Below are positions 61,501 to 64,000 of a stretch of DNA of 64,000 nucleotides, piece by piece (position 1 is the first letter of the stretch; each line of letters begins with the position of its first letter). The notes beneath the pieces are model-generated. The model did not search any database. It was not told the DNA's origin and was given only the letters and a program-made list of their open reading frames with translations. Both the position numbers and the translations under genes were made by a program. This stretch comes from Trichomonas vaginalis G3 (taxonomy: Eukaryota > Parabasalia > Trichomonadida > Trichomonadidae), in contig NC_067206.1 of NCBI RefSeq assembly GCF_026262505.1, forward strand, positions 29,837,896-29,901,895. The letters are read 5' to 3'.

Positions 61501-62405
61501 TTTTATTTTTTTCTCGCTGTGAAACGTATTCGGTCATTTTTTTAAAAATTAATTTTTTGTTAGAGATAAGAGCTAAAACTCGGTAAACAACTTCTTTATG
61601 TCTAGAAAATTCTATCTTGCCTTTTATTTTTTTCTCGCTGTGAAACGTATTCGGTCATTTTTTAAAAATTAATTTTTTGTTAGAGATAAGAGCTAAAACT
61701 CGGTAAACAACTTCTTTATGTCTAGAAAATTCTATCTTGCCTTTTATTTTTTTCTCGCTGTGAAACGTATTCGGTCATTTTTTTAAAAATTAATTTTTTG
61801 TTAGAGATAAGAGCTAAAACTTTGCAGACAACTCCCCCATGTCTAGCAAATTTAACATTCGTCTCCCATTTTTATATATTTGGTTTAGAATGTTCGAAAA
61901 TGCGTAATATGGTCATTAATATTAATTGAAAAGAACCTTGAATTAATTCAATCTGATCTCACAAAATATTTTAAATTACAAACTTTGTAGTTTGAATAGA
62001 TAATTAGTATTAAACTCAAATAACTAGTTTATTTTTGAATAAAAATTATTTGAATTTTTTCAATTTTGTGAATTTTCCTTCAAAAATCAAGTTTAAATAT
62101 CTTATTTGCCATATAATTATAAATACAATGAAACATATTCGAAATTGAAAAGAATTACTTTTTCTGTTCTTTCAATCATTCAATTTGAATTTTGCAATAT
62201 TGGATTTCTCATTAAATAGCTATTAAAAACAACAAGCAATTTAACTTACATTCAAATTTATTTGTGTTATATTCAATCTTCTCAAAACTTATAATTTTCG
62301 GCTATAGCATGATTATATGCTATATAATATAATAAACCTATAATAGTATCATTCTTTCAATTATTTGAAGAGAAAACCGAAAAAATCTATTTTCGGTCTA
62401 TAACA
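61501..62405. repeat. right outer inverted repeat with 121-bp repeats
   Basis: Reverse complement of 40446-41351, ending GGTCTATAACA. Three 121-bp units with CTCGCTGTGAAACGTATTCG near 61,512, 61,633 and 61,754. Together with its partner it encloses about 22 kb. Confidence 0.85.
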
Positions 62406-63019
62406 TAATAATTCCATAAATGGATAAAGACTAAAAAAAGTTTAAAAAGTTTTGTATTATAATTGTTATCAGTTATACATTTTGCATGATCATATATTGA
62501 TTGATAACAAATTTCTGTGATTGAAATCAGTGTCAAATGTCAAGCTTTTTCAATGTTCATTGTAAAATTTTACAATTTAATTTTTTTGAATATAAAATGC
62601 TGATCTTTTGAACAACTAACACAATAGAATTATTTTTAAATAAAAACAACAATTAAAAAAGTATGTAAATTATTGAAAGAAATAATTCAAATCCGAACAA
62701 TTGATCATATTTTCATTGATTTCCCTCTAAATATAGAGTATAAAATAAAATATTGAAAGCTATAAGAACTATAAAAATTTGAATACATTTACAATCTTCA
62801 ATCATATAAATTTGAACAAAGTAATTTTATCAATACTAATGAAACTATAAATGTTTAAACGATATTTTTTTTGTATTTTCAATTTTTTCAAAATTTCAAA
62901 AGAATTTGATGATTACTATTGAGAAATTATTATATCTCTACTATATATTCTTTTATTAAGATTTTGGATTTTGAATAATATTCAAAATCCAGACATAGGT
63001 TAAACTACTTCATTTCACC
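62406..63019. other. gene-free stretch and promoter of the next gene
   Basis: AT-rich, no ORF or repeat. Just before the next gene, TCATT at 63010-63014 fits the trichomonad initiator, 8 bases before its ATG. Confidence 0.5.
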
Positions 63020-63571
63020 ATGAATCAAGATCCAAATCAAACAAGCACAAAGCTTAGAATAGCAGCTGCTAAATTCATTAAAAATAGACAGCGTCCAATG
63101 ACTTCTCACGAAATTGAAACCTTGATTCGTGAAAATGATAAAGAACTCAGCAAGGTAATTAATTCGAAATGTTCTGATTATGTTCGAATTATACTGTCTA
63201 TAACACAGGACAACAATATTATTAAATTTAGGAGCCTTCAACCAATCCAAGGCATTGATAAGAGATCTACTTTTTACGGTCTTTCTGATGTGAATTATGA
63301 TTCCACAAAATGGACTGTTGCCAGCAACAAGGTTCCTAAATCCAAGAAATCCCCGGTCAGTTTTCCGGCCACACCTATTATAGAGAAAGAAGAGACTAAA
63401 CCAGCTAAAATAGAGCAGCCATCAAAGGAGTCATCACTTGTACTTCCTCTAATTGATGACGTTCACTCATTTGATAGCATTTTTGAGGATTTCAAGTCAA
63501 GCCCATTTGACTCAAGCTTATACATTAACTACTTTGTAGAGGAGTCGGAATTCTCATGCATTGGACTATGA
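63020..63571 (+). CDS. trichomonad winged-helix-like small protein, unknown function
   Basis: 183 residues, whole. The N-terminal 95 residues have a winged-helix-like pattern: LRIAAAKFIKNRQRPMTSHE, helix SDYVRIILSITQDNNIIKF, then RSTFYGLSDVNYD. The rest is Ser/Pro/Lys-rich and probably unfolded (KKSPVSFPATPIIEKEETKP), ending in an acidic/hydrophobic segment (DSIFEDFKSSPFDSS) that could be an activation region. It may be a DNA-binding regulator; I do not recognise a named family. The ATG is supported by an initiator-like TCATT 8 bases upstream. Confidence 0.65.
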   Translation: MNQDPNQTSTKLRIAAAKFIKNRQRPMTSHEIETLIRENDKELSKVINSKCSDYVRIILSITQDNNIIKFRSLQPIQGIDKRSTFYGLSDVNYDSTKWTVASNKVPKSKKSPVSFPATPIIEKEETKPAKIEQPSKESSLVLPLIDDVHSFDSIFEDFKSSPFDSSLYINYFVEESEFSCIGL

Positions 63572-64000
63572 GAATAACTGCGGAAAAAAATTGTTACTAA
63601 TTTTTCTTTTATTTGGTAAAAATGTAAACTATCTATAACTTCTTAATCATTTATGGTAATGGTTTTGTCCAGAAGCATTGAAAATGAAATAAAAAATTAA
63701 CTTGTTTCAAGCCTTTGGTATTCTCTTTTATGAGACGTCTCATTAGCGATTATATCTGATAAACTAGCATTATGCCTCCTGAGTTTTGCACATATCCCAA
63801 AACTGCATAAAGAAAAATCGACCATTACTCAGATCTCTATCAAAGCATTTTCTCCAATTCCACTTTTGTTTCCTTAAGAGCTCAGATTTAATAAAACTCC
63901 AGATTAAATGGTATTACGAGAATTCCTGGGAATGAATATTTATTTTCAAAAAAATCAAACTTATAACATGGACTATTTTGCACAATAAACAATAGTTCGC
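63572..64000. other. 3' flank, no gene seen
   Basis: AT-rich sequence after the last gene. No supportable ORF, repeat or RNA gene up to the window end. Confidence 0.5.

Noticed and set aside
40446-62405. Target duplication of the outer TG...CA repeat pair
   Set aside because: Flanks (CATTT before, TAATA after) do not match at any length from 4 to 9.
1-64000. tRNA or rRNA genes
   Set aside because: No tRNA-like cloverleaf with A and B boxes and no rRNA sequence was noticed on either strand; a scan by eye can miss one.

Overview
The window looks like nuclear DNA of a trichomonad (parabasalid) protist, most likely a Trichomonas or Tritrichomonas species. It is AT-rich with long, apparently intronless genes. 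TCA-pyrimidine-A/T initiator-like sites lie 8-15 bases before the start codons of the ankyrin, SAM synthetase and 63-kb genes. A large ankyrin protein and BEACH-type proteins sit among Polinton (Maverick) elements, a mariner and IS481-like DNA transposons. A run of 100 N at 48.16 kb marks a scaffold gap. I cannot fix the species from sequence alone.

Layout. 1-1.3 kb: 292-bp tandem repeats carrying an ankyrin-gene fragment. 2.3-4.1 kb (-): ankyrin gene, with three 133-bp repeats upstream. 5.4-7.6 kb: IS481-like transposon with a frameshifted transposase and an array of six perfect hairpins. 8.0-14.8 kb (-): a BEACH-family gene seen as two ORFs overlapping by 28 bp, probably one gene split by a frameshift. 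14.89-35.63 kb: Polinton 1, with 364-bp terminal inverted repeats and a 6-bp target duplication. It carries DNA polymerase B (broken, with a 1.3-kb mariner inside), integrase, KilA-N, primase-helicase, a phage-tail-fibre-like protein, packaging ATPase, major capsid protein and small structural proteins. 35.9-36.5 kb: a second hairpin array. 37.4-38.4 kb (-): secreted Cys-rich protein. 39.1-40.3 kb (-): S-adenosylmethionine synthetase. 40.4-62.4 kb: nested inverted repeats enclosing Polinton 2 (about 41.85-60.13 kb), with an IS481-like integrase gene between its right repeat and the outer repeat. 63.0-63.6 kb (+): small gene of unknown family.

The two Polintons belong to different lineages. 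Their capsid proteins and ATPases are hardly alignable by eye. Both nevertheless carry SF3 helicases, small amphipathic proteins, a small SCCG-motif gene and a tail-fibre-like gene whose mid-section is nearly identical in both. Polinton 1 has a DNA polymerase. None is visible in Polinton 2, which has an adenine methyltransferase instead, though the assembly gap could hide one. Genes in both elements start right behind a T-rich box, and divergent pairs are only 18-20 bp apart. Both elements are treated as fossils: Polinton 1 looks young but has a few broken genes, and Polinton 2 has many breaks.

Most interesting points: the shared phage-like fibre gene, the HNH-nuclease motif inside the Polinton polymerase, the two arrays of consecutive stem-loops, a terminal hairpin whose stem sequence differs between the two ends of Polinton 2 while pairing is kept, and a cluster of ACCGTT sites in a Polinton 2 divergent promoter.
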